Assembly (NCBI RefSeq): GCF_000149955.1
Contig: NC_030990.1
Location: 4,639,482 to 4,703,481, forward strand
DNA from: Fusarium oxysporum f. sp. lycopersici 4287
Taxonomy: Eukaryota > Ascomycota > Sordariomycetes > Hypocreales > Nectriaceae
Direction: 5' to 3'
Length of the DNA stretch: 64,000 nt
Position 1 is the first letter of the stretch; each line of letters opens with the position of its first letter. Below, piece by piece: positions 1 through 10,126 of this stretch. Under the pieces are notes generated by a model that saw nothing but the letters and a program-made list of their open reading frames with translations, had not been told where the DNA came from and did no database searches. The position numbers were made by a program, and so were the translations under genes.

Positions 1-632
1 TTTCATGTCGCCCAACAGCACTAAGTCTAACGGTCCTCCTAGCACTGCTCAGAAAACGGATCACGCATGCTACGTCACTCCATGCATTTGACAGCTTCTA
101 GGTACGATGTCAATCCTTATTTCAATAGAGTTTATCTGGGGCGAGTAAATAACGCACTTTCCTTTTCTGACGCGAGTTCTGGAGTTCTGAAGTGGAGATT
201 CGTCTCAGGTTTCTCAGGGTTGTTGATGATCAAGTCACTATTGTAGTTAGTTCATTGGTGGGGCAACCAAACTAATAGGAACAGCTGCTCGTATAGTAAG
301 AGACGTTAGATCCTTTGGCACTGGGTTCTTGAATCATGCCATGAAAATATCAAATTTGTGTTACCTGATAGGCGGGAATATTGTACCAAGCTCAACTGCC
401 GATATACGGCTTCACCGATGATCGGTTTACGAATATCCTGTTTGGATCAAAGAGTTGTTGTATAGGCCCTTGTATCTTTAGCTATTACAGGAATTCTTCT
501 CGGACCGGCAAGAAATATAATGAATGAAGAATAGAGACAAACTGTATAAAGATCTTAGCTCATCTACCGTAGAAATTCAACTAGCCAACTCAACTTCCTC
601 AACCTATTCTTTCTTCTTGTATCCTATTCATC
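1..632. other. Intergenic, no gene seen
   Basis: No convincing coding sequence on either strand. The last ~100 bases, rich in short pyrimidine runs (ttcttcttgtatcc), are probably the promoter and 5' leader of the small secreted protein gene starting at 633. Confidence 0.6.
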
Positions 633-1161
633 ATGCAAATTTCTCTCTTCACAGTGGCCCTCATGGCCATCAGCGGGTTCGTCACGTCTACACAGCCCCC
701 TGACATCTCCTTGCAAAGAAGCTAACGACTTCGTTGACTGAACGGATAGTGCTCACGCTGCTCTTCACAAGGCTGCTGCCTGTGTGTCCAACAGGGTGTC
801 GTCCCCCGTAGGCGGAACCCCATTCAGCCCAAGCTACAACTGGCAGACCACCTATGAAGTCCTTGCCGATGCTACCAAGTGCGCTTGCGATATGTATAAG
901 CAGCGAAACACTGGTGGTGAGATGTGGGACACGTGCCCTGATTGTACTTTTGTGAGCTTAGGCTGCTCTAAGCTGGATCGCTTTTTTTTTTCGCTAATGT
1001 TCTCACTAGGATGGAACAATCTGCAACTCGGCAGAGGGCCACATGGGTGGCGATGAGGTATGATTAGAGAGATTAATGTGAAATTAAAGATACTGATCAG
1101 TTCATAGTTTACGTATTACTGCGAAGAGAAGTGTGGCGCTCAGGGTGCCGAGGCTGATTAA
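633..1161 (+). CDS. Small secreted cysteine-rich protein (8 Cys), effector-like
   Basis: Proposed exons are 633-676, 750-951, 1010-1057 and 1108-1161, encoding 115 residues. The frame is kept across three GT-AG introns. The first intron begins GTTCGT and has a ctaac-like branch site. Residues 1-15 form a hydrophobic signal peptide (MQISLFTVALMAISG) followed by AHA, a plausible cleavage site. The mature part has eight cysteines, with CAC, CPDC and CEEKC spacings, which suggests four disulfides. No family is recognised. Size, secretion and cysteine content fit fungal apoplastic small secreted proteins, some of which are effectors; that role is inference. Without splicing the ORF looks broken, so an ORF-only annotation would miss the gene. 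Confidence 0.7.
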
Positions 1162-1476
1162 TAGTTTTGGGACATTTGTAGTATCATAGTTATATTAGAG
1201 TAGCAGTTTTATCTACGAAGTTGTTTTAAGACATCTGTGTGTCCAAGCTGTCATTGGTACATGTATTGGAAAAGCACCACAAATAGTGTAATTGTCTCAG
1301 TCTTTCTTTTCAAGATTTACACAAGCTGTTTAAGAGTACGAATAGGACTGGTGAGGCTAATGCGAAGAAAGCGCCTTGGCGACAACGCAGAGTGCTAGGG
1401 TTACTCTTGTTTAGTCGAATGGTTGAAAAATTGCAGTCGGGAGCTGACGTTATTCTAAGGGAGGCGAGGGTCGTGG
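1162..1476. other. Intergenic
   Basis: 3' region of the secreted protein gene. No gene or repeat seen. Confidence 0.5.
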
Positions 1477-2029
1477 TTGAAGGACATAATACAAGAACCC
1501 AATAGTTCGATTGACGTTGAGTATCGCGACATCGACTATGGATCTTGTTCCAAGATCAGTTCGCTCTACCAGAAGGTTCAAAGGCTCTGGCAGAGTGTAG
1601 AAAAAGACCTTTTAGAGAACCTGATTACAATCGGCTTATGGCAGAATCGCGAGAAGGTTCGACAGGCCAAGAAACCACGCTGGACTTTCTATGACTAGAG
1701 TCGGTACAGGAACATTATATCAAAGGCAAAGTGTCTCAAGCGATCACCTCATACAAGAACTAAGGCATACGTATTAAGATATCTTGAACTTCATCGACTT
1801 ACTCTCGGAAATCCTCCAGAAAATAAGCAATTATCTTGACCAACAACGCGCTGATGACATTAAACGGTTTACCTATGTCACAGTTATCTTCTTGCCGCTG
1901 GGGTTCTCAACCAGGTTGTTTAGTACGCCAGGCAGTTTAACTCTGGCCTACATGATCGCTACAGCAGTTTCTGCACTGCTCATCACGGCGATAATTTTGC
2001 TTAATTCAGAAGGAATTAAGTCGCTTTGA
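1477..2029 (+). pseudogene. Relic of a CorA-like (Mg2+ transporter type) membrane protein
   Basis: Two open segments, 1477-1698 and 1784-2029, are separated by a stop and a frame change. The second contains DDIKRFTYVTVIFLPLGF followed by a hydrophobic stretch. This matches the C-terminal membrane region of fungal CorA-like proteins, where an FLPLGF-type first helix is followed by a short loop and a second helix. The first segment (ending QAKKPRWTFYD) is less certain. No start codon context or upstream cytoplasmic domain is present, so this is a 5'-truncated remnant. The assignment rests on family resemblance remembered for this motif. Confidence 0.5.
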
Positions 2030-2542
2030 CAACGGCAATCCCGGTCCAGTTTCTCTCGTTTCCATCATCAACCACGTGTACTTCCCTCCAACCATGCCGA
2101 ACAGAGCAAAATGACCAGAGGGACCCAGACCATTGGAGGAAAAGGCTAGGAGGTGGTTGCATTGGCCATTTCATAGAAACAGAAGAGAGAGAGATGGTAA
2201 ACAGACGTTGACAGGCACTAACTACTCTGGCGCTCGAGATGGCCTGGAAAGTAGTGTGTAGGCAGTTGGAGAGTCTCACCTTAACTAGACATTCCGAGAG
2301 TCCTTGCGCGCTCTATTCTGACTGTTAGAAGCTTGGAGCCAAGGAGCCCATCAGTCCCAGAACATACTGTTATACACCTGTGAAAGTACAAGTAAGCTGC
2401 ACCGAAACGCCAAGCCGGCTGTACTTTAGTGGCCATTGATAGGAATTAACTGCAGCAAAACAAGGCCACTGGTAGGATCAATAGAATAGAACAATTTACA
2501 GCGCCAAACTCCATGATATAGGCGACAACGGTTATTATGTCG
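2030..2542. other. Intergenic
   Basis: Lies between the CorA-like relic and the 3' end of the Zn2Cys6 gene. Short ORFs on both strands overlap each other and have no recognisable content. Confidence 0.5.
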
Positions 2543-4377
2543 TCATTCAAAACGGATATGCTCCTTCATAACTCGGTATTCTCCACCAGGTGCCAATGGC
2601 TCTCTCACATACTCCAACCATAAATCATCGGCAGTATGTTTCTTGACGACGACACTCAACACCCTCCGTTCTCTCGTGATTCCATAAGGCCAGATAAGTC
2701 GATCTCTCGGCCATCCTTTAGCCAGCCCTTCAGCAAGTTCTTTCTGCTCCCTCGCAGCAGTAATACCGGTCAACTTTGTTGGAATGTCAGAGCAGTGACT
2801 CCCTAGATCCCACAGCACAGGCCACTGTTCTTTCTGATCGGTGAGAAACCCCTCTGCCCATTCGCTGGACTCTTCTCTCGAGATAACTTCATACATGTTC
2901 GGGTAATCTTGGATAGCTTTAGTGCCGCGTGGTATCTCGAGTCCCTCCTCCTCAATCTCGATGACTCTTTTAGCCATTGCAATAGTATGCTTTATCATTG
3001 TGAGACTTTCGACTCGGTTTGTCTTTTCTCGCTCGTAAAGAAGTTCAAGTGCTCTTCTCCGAATAGCAGGTTGTCGACACTTGGCTGCTATCCAGTAAAC
3101 CGGACCAACAACCTCGCTTTCAAAAGTGAATGATGGTCCCTGTAGGATGTCATTATCATATTTAACAACAAAGGCTGCGGAATCAGTAGCAATGGACATT
3201 TCGCAAAGGCTGTTTCTGTCGCAGACGTAGTCGGACCCCGAGACCATTGAGTCAAGGAACACTATCATGAGGCAATGGCGCATCGTGAGAAGCTTTGCCG
3301 TTCTCATGTCTGGCCCATGGAGATCGCTGAACGCAAGGTACGCTTCAAAAGCGTGACGCCAGTTCGCCAGCTCACGGATGATATGTTTGTGTCTTGACTG
3401 CAAAGTATCTCCCTCAGTATCCGAAGTCTCCTCTTCGGCGCCCTTTGAGCGGTACGACTTCACCTCGTAAATGACAGTGAATCCGAGATCCACGAGGTAG
3501 TACAAGACGCATCGCGCGTCAGACAGAGAAGCGAACTTGAGCGGTGTCGTCGTCATTTGTAGAAGATGCCGTGGGAAGTCAACTAGGTCATTGCCGACGT
3601 ATGCGAGGCGTAGATATATCGGGGCCAGGTATTGTCGAATAATGTCGGTTTCTGGTGTTTTGCGGTCCTTGATATTTGCAAGAAGCCTTCGTCCTTGGAG
3701 GATGTGCATCTTGGCTGCGTTTTGATGCTCGTGGCCTAGCATGAACTCAATACAGACAAACAGCAAGCATACGAGGAGGGGCTTGACTCTTGACTCTGTG
3801 GCTAAGGGCCATGACCGCACGGCGAGGATTGCTTTGTTGTATTCGACGATGGCGGGTCTGTAGTTTGGACAGATGTCTCTCGTATCCTTTGTCTTTTCAG
3901 CATACATCAGACTGATTGCTGAGATGGCATGCCGTATCGCGGGATCAGTGGGTGCAAGTCGCAACACTAGGTTTCCCCAGAAGTCGCTGTCCACTGTATC
4001 GCCAACTTGGTGAGAGACATGGCCTCGATAGTAGTCAAAAGCATGAAAGCTCAGCTCTATCCCAAGATCGTTATCGAGGGCACGTGTAATTGGTGGTCGT
4101 TCTCGAATGATTAGTGTCTGCTGGGTCACACTGTCTGTATCCCCATAGCCTTCGCATTTACGACCAGTGCCAATGCATCGTTGACAGGCCGGCCTCGCCT
4201 CGTCACATTTGATCTTGCGGATTCTGCATGGATCGATCAAATCAGCACGCGATGTGAAATGGGTGGATCTCGTTAATCTCACCTGCATGTCATGCATCCA
4301 GTGCGAGCCTTAGGAAGTCCCTTACGATGTCGCGGCTGAGCAGCACGCAGTAAAACTCGTGGTCGCTCTCTCGACAT
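2543..4377 (-). CDS. Zn2Cys6 fungal transcription factor
   Basis: Two exons, complement of 2543-4223 and 4283-4377, are joined across a 59-nt GTGAGA...CAG intron, giving about 591 residues. Splicing joins GCMTC to RIRKIKCDEARPACQRC, completing a canonical binuclear cluster (C-x2-C-x6-C-x5-C-x2-C-x6-C) near residues 29-54. The upstream exon supplies the first two cysteines and a basic arm (RKGLPKARTG), which fixes the start at 4377. The remaining ~530 residues are the helical middle-homology/C-terminal region usual in fungal pathway regulators (fungal TF domain 2 type). No internal stop is seen. The pathway controlled is unknown; the nearest intact gene is another regulator about 0.9 kb away. 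Confidence 0.85.
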
Positions 4378-5253
4378 TAGATTGGTGGTGGAAGGATTTT
4401 ACTACTTCCCAGTGCGTTAGCCAAGCGGCGCCAACGAGGCGAATTGCACATAGAAGCCATTTTTCTGATGATCGCAGCAAGAAAATCACAGGCAGTTGAT
4501 GTACAGAAGGGCACAGAACTTACATTATTAGACGATAATGGCACTTTGTTGGGCTTCGGAAAACGTTAAGCGGTGCTGACTCTGGGAACATGCAGTCAGA
4601 CCTCAATTAGTACCGTCATCTGAAACGACCCCTGCGGCGCAATTTCGACTGTTTGTATAAGCTCTAACCAAAGACACGGGTTGTCGGGTAATAGCAGGTT
4701 AATGATCGGGTAAGCACTTGGCGCTTTGGCTTCGTCTGTTGCTGATGTTGTATCAATGCGACGCTGAGGATATTGATATTGGCTAAATGAGTGTACACGA
4801 GTCATGTGGTTCATTATGAAATTACTTGGCCGAGTCAGAAAAGAGATAAAAATAGATCGTATGACTTTTTGGAACGGCGCAGTGGGCGGGTAGCTCGCTT
4901 ACACTTCTAGAAATAGTTAGGCCATTTCATTCCAGCTCTGTGAACGGAGAAGAAGTCTAAAGAGATACTTCCAAGCCATGCAGAAAGTTATTGAGCATAT
5001 GCGGTATATATGCGTGAGATGTACATTTGCGTAAAAAACTTGTGAACTTTTAGAATAAGAGAGTACTGAAGAATGGTGAAATATAGAAGGTAGGAAATGA
5101 AAGTATGTTTTGGTCCCTTGACCATCGCAGCGCACAATGGAGAACTGGATTAGGTGCAGTCGAAAGGATGAAAAGATTCCATTGTGGGCTCTCCAAAGAC
5201 AACAATCTTTCTGCAACAAATAACGAAACAAGACTTCAAATACAACAAATCAA
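4378..5253. other. Intergenic between two minus-strand regulator genes
   Basis: Minus-strand ORFs at 4596-4814 and 4917-5231 have no family features and are probably chance. The right-hand part carries the promoter of the 2543-4377 gene. Confidence 0.5.
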
Positions 5254-7520
5254 TTAATAGGTCATATTTTCCATATCATGAATGAGAGCCTTGACCTGGA
5301 CCATCTCCCCATCATCATACTTTGGGTTACCCTGTACTGACCCAAGCGGCGCTGCCCAGGCAGTCAAGGTATTGCCAATTTGTCTCTCGCTAAGCTTCCA
5401 TCGCTCAAGCATTGCGCAAGCAAGATGATAATATTCGTTGGCATGTTGCATGAACCCGGCACGTTTCCACATATTTTCAACGGAGTAGCCGTCGGAATCG
5501 ACCACAATATGGCCATCTCGTTGCCATAACCATATCCACCGACTTAAACCAGTGGCTGCTGGCGTTACCTGTGACACGTCCACCAGAGTGGTCTGGTACT
5601 GGAACACCAGACAACAAAGAGCTACACTATCGTCAGACATGAAAGGGGGGAGGACGTTGAACCTACCCGAGATAATTGTAAACATGTTAAAGGAACTGAG
5701 GTTGTGAAAAATGCTCAGGTCTAAGCTGTGAGGTGAGCATAAAAGTCGAACAGCAGACGATACCGTTAGCCTGGATTGGTTTTGCTTTCCCATGGTAGCC
5801 ATGTGCAGTTGTAGGAAGCATTCCGCGGCTGATTCTGCCTGGAAGCACACCTCAGGACAAACCAGTCCAGTATTGAGTTCAAGCGATATTACCCTCGGCG
5901 GCAGTCTATAGTACAGAACAAACGCCGAGTCAAGAAGATAGATATAAGTTGCCGTCCTAGATAGTCAGAAGAAAGCAGATAAGGAGTGGAACTTGAGTTG
6001 TGCATACCGAATCATGCTTTCAAGGAGTATAAACCTGGCCCATTTCTGTTGAGTAGAGAACGTAGTATCCAACTTCGCCAGGCTCAAGTTGTAGAGACCA
6101 AACGATCTAGCGATCTACCAAACACGATTAGCGAAACTCCCAGATGCCCATGAGATGAGGCGTACCGAGACAATGCGACTGTAGCGATCCTTTCGAACAC
6201 GCTGTCTCCCCTCTTTCGACCCCTCCCAATTCTGCGCAATACATATAAAGTACGCAGCATGCAACGCCTTCAGTTTATCCCACACTACCGCCTCATCCCC
6301 AACAAGGTCTGAAGACGCAATGATAGAATCGTCATATAGGATATTGTCGGCAAAGACTACTTCCTCAACGGGCGTAAGCCATGCCATTGCACGTACAAAG
6401 TCATTAGAGTCTGGAGATAAACACGCTCCCAGAACAGCCATCGATGCAATCAGTCCTGGGGGCTCAGCTTCGGAGTTGAAGGTTGGTTTGTGAATTATGG
6501 GACTATTAGGATACCAGCCGGACCAGAAGAGAAGTATGAACCTGTGGAGATTGCTGGGTGAAAAGAAGTCGAGACAAGCTTTTTCCACGATGGGAGACCA
6601 TTCTATGCTGGCATGGGAACATGACCGCGTTCGAGTCAAAGTTCTCTTTATCATGCCCAAGATCTCACCTGTTTTAGCGGTCAAATCTTGAAAAGAAGAG
6701 TCGTTGAGGGTGTTGTTCAACTGGCGTCTTTGAGCTAAGGTACCGCAATTGAAACCATCAGCGATGCCGGATGACTCGGTAAATCGTTTTAGAAACGGTA
6801 GAGTTAACTTTTGTCCTGGAACTGTCTGATCGAAACAGGGTCCAAGATGCAGGTTACTTCCAGGGATATTATTCCAGACATCGAAGTTGAGGACTGGAAA
6901 TGGTAGGGACTCACATCGAAGCCACTCTAGTGAGTAGTCAATGAACTCAGCCAAGACGACAGGCATTGCGTCATCTGCTTTAACAACACCATCGGATATC
7001 TCTTGTTGGTATACGCCATTTATCTCTGCTTGTGACGAATCTTCTGAAACCGCTGATGTCTTGGAACTGGCTGCCCGCTCGTAAGAGCACTCGTAGTTCC
7101 GTATACTGCATGTACTGCAAGGAAAACTGCGATCGCAAGCGCGCTTCAAGCGGACGCAGCGATTACAGGCCCTTGGCTTCTTCAATCTGGGTCTACGAGC
7201 AGGCAGAAGTGGTATATCTGACCCATTTTCGAGGCGGACTTTGCAAATTCCCCAGTGGCGCTTGAGAGCATCTCTGAGAAGCATCATCAATGGGCATGGC
7301 TGTGGACATTGGGGGGAGAAAGACATACCTGCGAGTGAATCTCCGTTGGCAAAATGAACAAACAGAGGGCGAGTCCGAAGTTTCTGTCAGGTTGACAACG
7401 GCCGTCAGCAACTGGATAGTTGAGAGCAGGTATTAAGGGACCTGGGCTACAGTACATACCTGCACGCCGGGGTAATGGATCTGACAGCTGCAGTTGAGAC
7501 GTAGCTGTCGCCGTGTCCAT
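5254..7520 (-). CDS. Transcription factor with C2H2 finger plus Zn2Cys6 cluster
   Basis: Five exons are proposed on the minus strand: 7460-7520, 7329-7383, 6166-7273, 6008-6114 and 5254-5956. All junctions are GT-AG and in frame. Exons 1-3 join to make a C2H2-type finger (CSFCQRRF, then DALKRH). About 25 residues on is a fungal Zn2Cys6 cluster (CNRCVRLKRACDRSFPCSTC). The C-terminal half contains a fungal-specific TF domain, with the typical 'TATYIYLLDSAF' and 'CPEVCFQAE' segments in the last two exons. Such dual-finger regulators are a known filamentous-fungal class. The gene is divergent from the dioxygenase at 8008 across a 487-bp shared promoter, so it may regulate it; that is inference. 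Unspliced, the gene appears as several disconnected ORFs. Confidence 0.85.
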
Positions 7521-8007
7521 GGTGCACAGGACAGTTTCCAGGTTATCCCTGAGTGCATGAGGTCAACGTACCCCGAGAACTGTTAAGAGCTTGGCTGAAG
7601 ATGTTTCCGGACGAATGGCAGTGCAACTACCGATATGACAATCCCACATACAGATCATATCCCGTTTCGTACTTAGCCAGAACCTTGTTTGACAGAAATC
7701 GCGGGGAAATTATAATAACTTCATCGTCATTGGACATTTTCCATTTAGTGGCGGTGGAATTTTCCCGCTCTCCCCACATGCTGAAGAAGATGACTTGCTC
7801 TGATTTCAATTTAGTCACGGTTGTCTAGGGTGCGGAGGTGGAAGGCATCGCGACGCCAAGTTAGTGGGGCCGTGAAGATATCATGACCGACTTATAGCAA
7901 TATAAACGGCCTTGCGTCGCGTTGATATACGAAGAAAATGAAGTGTAGCAATTGCTCTACTATTAATTCAATCACCGAAACTCTCAACAGGAACAACTAT
8001 TGTCATC
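7521..8007. promoter_or_regulatory. Shared divergent promoter of the dual-finger regulator and the oxygenase gene
   Basis: This 487-bp interval separates two divergent start codons (7520 minus, 8008 plus). A TATAAA at 7901-7906 lies 102 bases upstream of the oxygenase ATG. Short ORFs inside it are not credible genes. Confidence 0.55.
7901..7906 (+). promoter_or_regulatory. TATA box for the oxygenase gene
   Basis: TATAAA sits about 100 nt before the ATG at 8008, a normal distance for a fungal TATA promoter. Confidence 0.45.
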
Positions 8008-9576
8008 ATGTCCCCACCTGAAGAACATCATGGCCTCAAGTCCAAATGGCCCCAAGCCTTCGATCTCGCAGGCTCCAACTCCCCTTGTCGAATTGAAGGA
8101 GAACTCAGTGATCTCGTTGTCCTCGGCGAAATTCCACCTGCCATCGACGGAACATTCTACCGAGTTATGTGCGATCCCTTCATCCCTCCTCACCCCAACA
8201 ATGTGCCCCTTGACGGCGATGGTCACGTCTCTGCCTTCAGGATCCACAACGGTCGAGTTGACATGAAGATCAAGTATGTTGAGACAGAACGATATAAGCT
8301 TGAAAGAAAAGCCGGAAAGGCTTTGTTCGGTCTCTACAGAAATCCATTTACGCATCATCCCTGCGTGAGAGCAGCCGTTGACTCAACTGCCAACACGAAC
8401 ATGGTCTACTGGGCGAATCGTCTCTTGGCGCTTAAAGAATCTGCGCTTCCTTACGAGATGCATCCTGATACCCTCGAGACTCTCTGCTATGATCCGTTTG
8501 GAGGCCAGGTTAAGGCAAAAGCATTTACAGCGCATCCCAAAATTGACCCATTCTCCGATGAACTCGTTGTCTATGGGTACGAGGCCAAGGGTCTAGCGAC
8601 TAGAGATATAGTCATTTATTCTCTCGACAAGAGCGGCATTAAGCATGATGAGCAATGGATTGAGTCTCCCTGGTGCGCTCCCATCCATGACTGCGTCATT
8701 ACACCAAATTTCATCGTTCTCATTCTCTGGCCGTTTGAAGCGAATGTGGAGAGGATGAAAGCGGGCAAGCAGCATTGGGCTTGGGACTACAACCTTCCAG
8801 CTACTTTCATCGTTGTTCCTCGTCGCAGGACCTCCAAGGTTCCAGCTTCTTGGAAGCAAGGAGAGCATCGAGTCTACCATTGGAAGAATTGTATGAATAT
8901 CCATGCAGGCAGCGCTTGGGAGGAGGATAATGGAAAACTGTATCTCGAGTCATCTCGGGTTCACGACAATGCTTTCCCATTTTTCCCGCCTGAGGACGGG
9001 AGAATGCCAGCTCCAGACGCCAAAGCTGACTTTGTTCGTTGGGAGATCGACCTCAATGCCCCAAGTGGGACCCAGCTGGTAGATCCAGAGATTATCCTCG
9101 ACGTGCCATCCGAGTTCCCACGAATTGACGAGCGTTTCATGACCAAGAGAAATGAATACATATTCTTGAACGTCTTCATCCCCGAGACTTCCCAAGGTGG
9201 CAAAAATATCTTCCACGGACTGAATGGATTGGCAATGCACAGTCACAGCACTGGCGAAACTAAGTGGTTCTTTGCAGGCAAGGACTCTCTCGTCCAGGAA
9301 CCAATTTTTATTCCTCGTACTCCTGATGCATCCGAAGGGGATGGATGGATCATCGCTATGCTTGAGAGACGTGTTGCCAATCGGAGTGAACTTGTCGTTC
9401 TTGACACCAAAGAGTTTGAGAAGCCTGTTGCTTTTATACAGCTTCCTATGCATCTTAAGACTCAGGTTCATGGGAATTGGATTGACAGTAGGAAGCGGGC
9501 ATCTACAGATGCAATTGTAAGGCAGATTGGTCAAGTCAAGATCAGTGGGAGAGGAGCTCTGGAGCCTTTGGCATGA
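8008..9576 (+). CDS. Carotenoid/stilbene cleavage oxygenase (RPE65 family)
   Basis: An intronless ORF of 522 residues. It belongs to the non-haem Fe(II) carotenoid cleavage oxygenase superfamily, which splits C=C bonds of carotenoids or lignostilbenes/resveratrol with O2. The four iron-ligand histidines fall in the expected blocks: H176 (TAHPKID), H227 (PIHDCVITPNF), H299 (NIHAGSAW) and H488 (VHGNW). The N-terminal PLDGDGHV block is also typical. Length and the Y110/K143 pair (LYRNPFT, LLALKES) resemble stilbene-cleaving members such as Neurospora CAO-1, in which a Tyr and a Lys bind the substrate 4'-hydroxyl. Mapping of that pair is by spacing only, so a carotenoid substrate is not excluded. 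It has no signal peptide and is probably cytosolic. It is divergent from a dual zinc-finger regulator. Confidence 0.9.
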   Translation: MSPPEEHHGLKSKWPQAFDLAGSNSPCRIEGELSDLVVLGEIPPAIDGTFYRVMCDPFIPPHPNNVPLDGDGHVSAFRIHNGRVDMKIKYVETERYKLERKAGKALFGLYRNPFTHHPCVRAAVDSTANTNMVYWANRLLALKESALPYEMHPDTLETLCYDPFGGQVKAKAFTAHPKIDPFSDELVVYGYEAKGLATRDIVIYSLDKSGIKHDEQWIESPWCAPIHDCVITPNFIVLILWPFEANVERMKAGKQHWAWDYNLPATFIVVPRRRTSKVPASWKQGEHRVYHWKNCMNIHAGSAWEEDNGKLYLESSRVHDNAFPFFPPEDGRMPAPDAKADFVRWEIDLNAPSGTQLVDPEIILDVPSEFPRIDERFMTKRNEYIFLNVFIPETSQGGKNIFHGLNGLAMHSHSTGETKWFFAGKDSLVQEPIFIPRTPDASEGDGWIIAMLERRVANRSELVVLDTKEFEKPVAFIQLPMHLKTQVHGNWIDSRKRASTDAIVRQIGQVKISGRGALEPLA

Positions 9577-9776
9577 GTCTTCAGTCACACTCTTAGCTTT
9601 AGCCTTGAGAATCAGGAGATTGTGTGTATGAGAAGTGTCTGTTATAACGAGTGTCTAGTTATTGAGAAACCTCAACATCTCAAGCTACTATTGCCAATCC
9701 TTTGAAGCGATTGTAGATAAGAACCTCTATCCGTTTGCATGTAGAGAGTCCCCATCAAAGTCAAGACCAAATAAGC

Positions 9777-10126
9777 CTAAGTCCAGCACTGTCCAGATCC
9801 AGGGCCGGGCTGGCACTGCATGCGACCACCACCGCAAGACCAGCAGCCATAGTCACCAGCGCACTGGCACTTTCCGGGCTGGCAGTCTGCGTGGGGAGAG
9901 TAGCAGGGGAAGCAGCTGCAACGAGCCTCAAGACCACGGAGGGCGAGGAGGGGCTGTAAGATACAGCGTTAGTAGAGCTTTATGATGAGTGTGGAGAGGG
10001 GAGTTTGCTTACCTTGTCGATACCAGTGTAGGTGTAGCCACCGTCCTCAATGGTGACGGTGTCGGTCGCAGGAGTGGCAGTGACGCCGAGAGAGAGGAGG
10101 AGAGAGACGAAGAGAGTGGCCTTCAT
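9777..10126 (-). CDS. Small secreted cysteine-rich protein (10 Cys in a C-terminal domain)
   Basis: Two exons, complement of 9777-9953 and 10013-10126, with a 59-nt GTAAGC...ACAG intron, encode 96 residues. Residues 1-18 are a clear signal peptide (MKATLFVSLLLSLGVTAT). A short acidic pro-like stretch leads to GLEAR. The second exon then packs ten cysteines into about 46 residues, with CSCFPC, CQPGKCQC and GCWSC spacings, consistent with a compact knotted fold. No known family is recognised. It could be an antimicrobial peptide, an effector or a wall component. A dibasic-free LEAR just before the first cysteine could be a processing boundary. Single-frame ORF calling misses it because both halves lie in different frames. 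Confidence 0.75.

Noticed and set aside
4596..5231. Two minus-strand ORFs between the regulators
   Set aside because: No start context, motif or splice logic linking them to a gene.
8950..9588. 212-codon minus-strand ORF
   Set aside because: Antisense shadow of the oxygenase gene, whose catalytic histidines are all on the plus strand.
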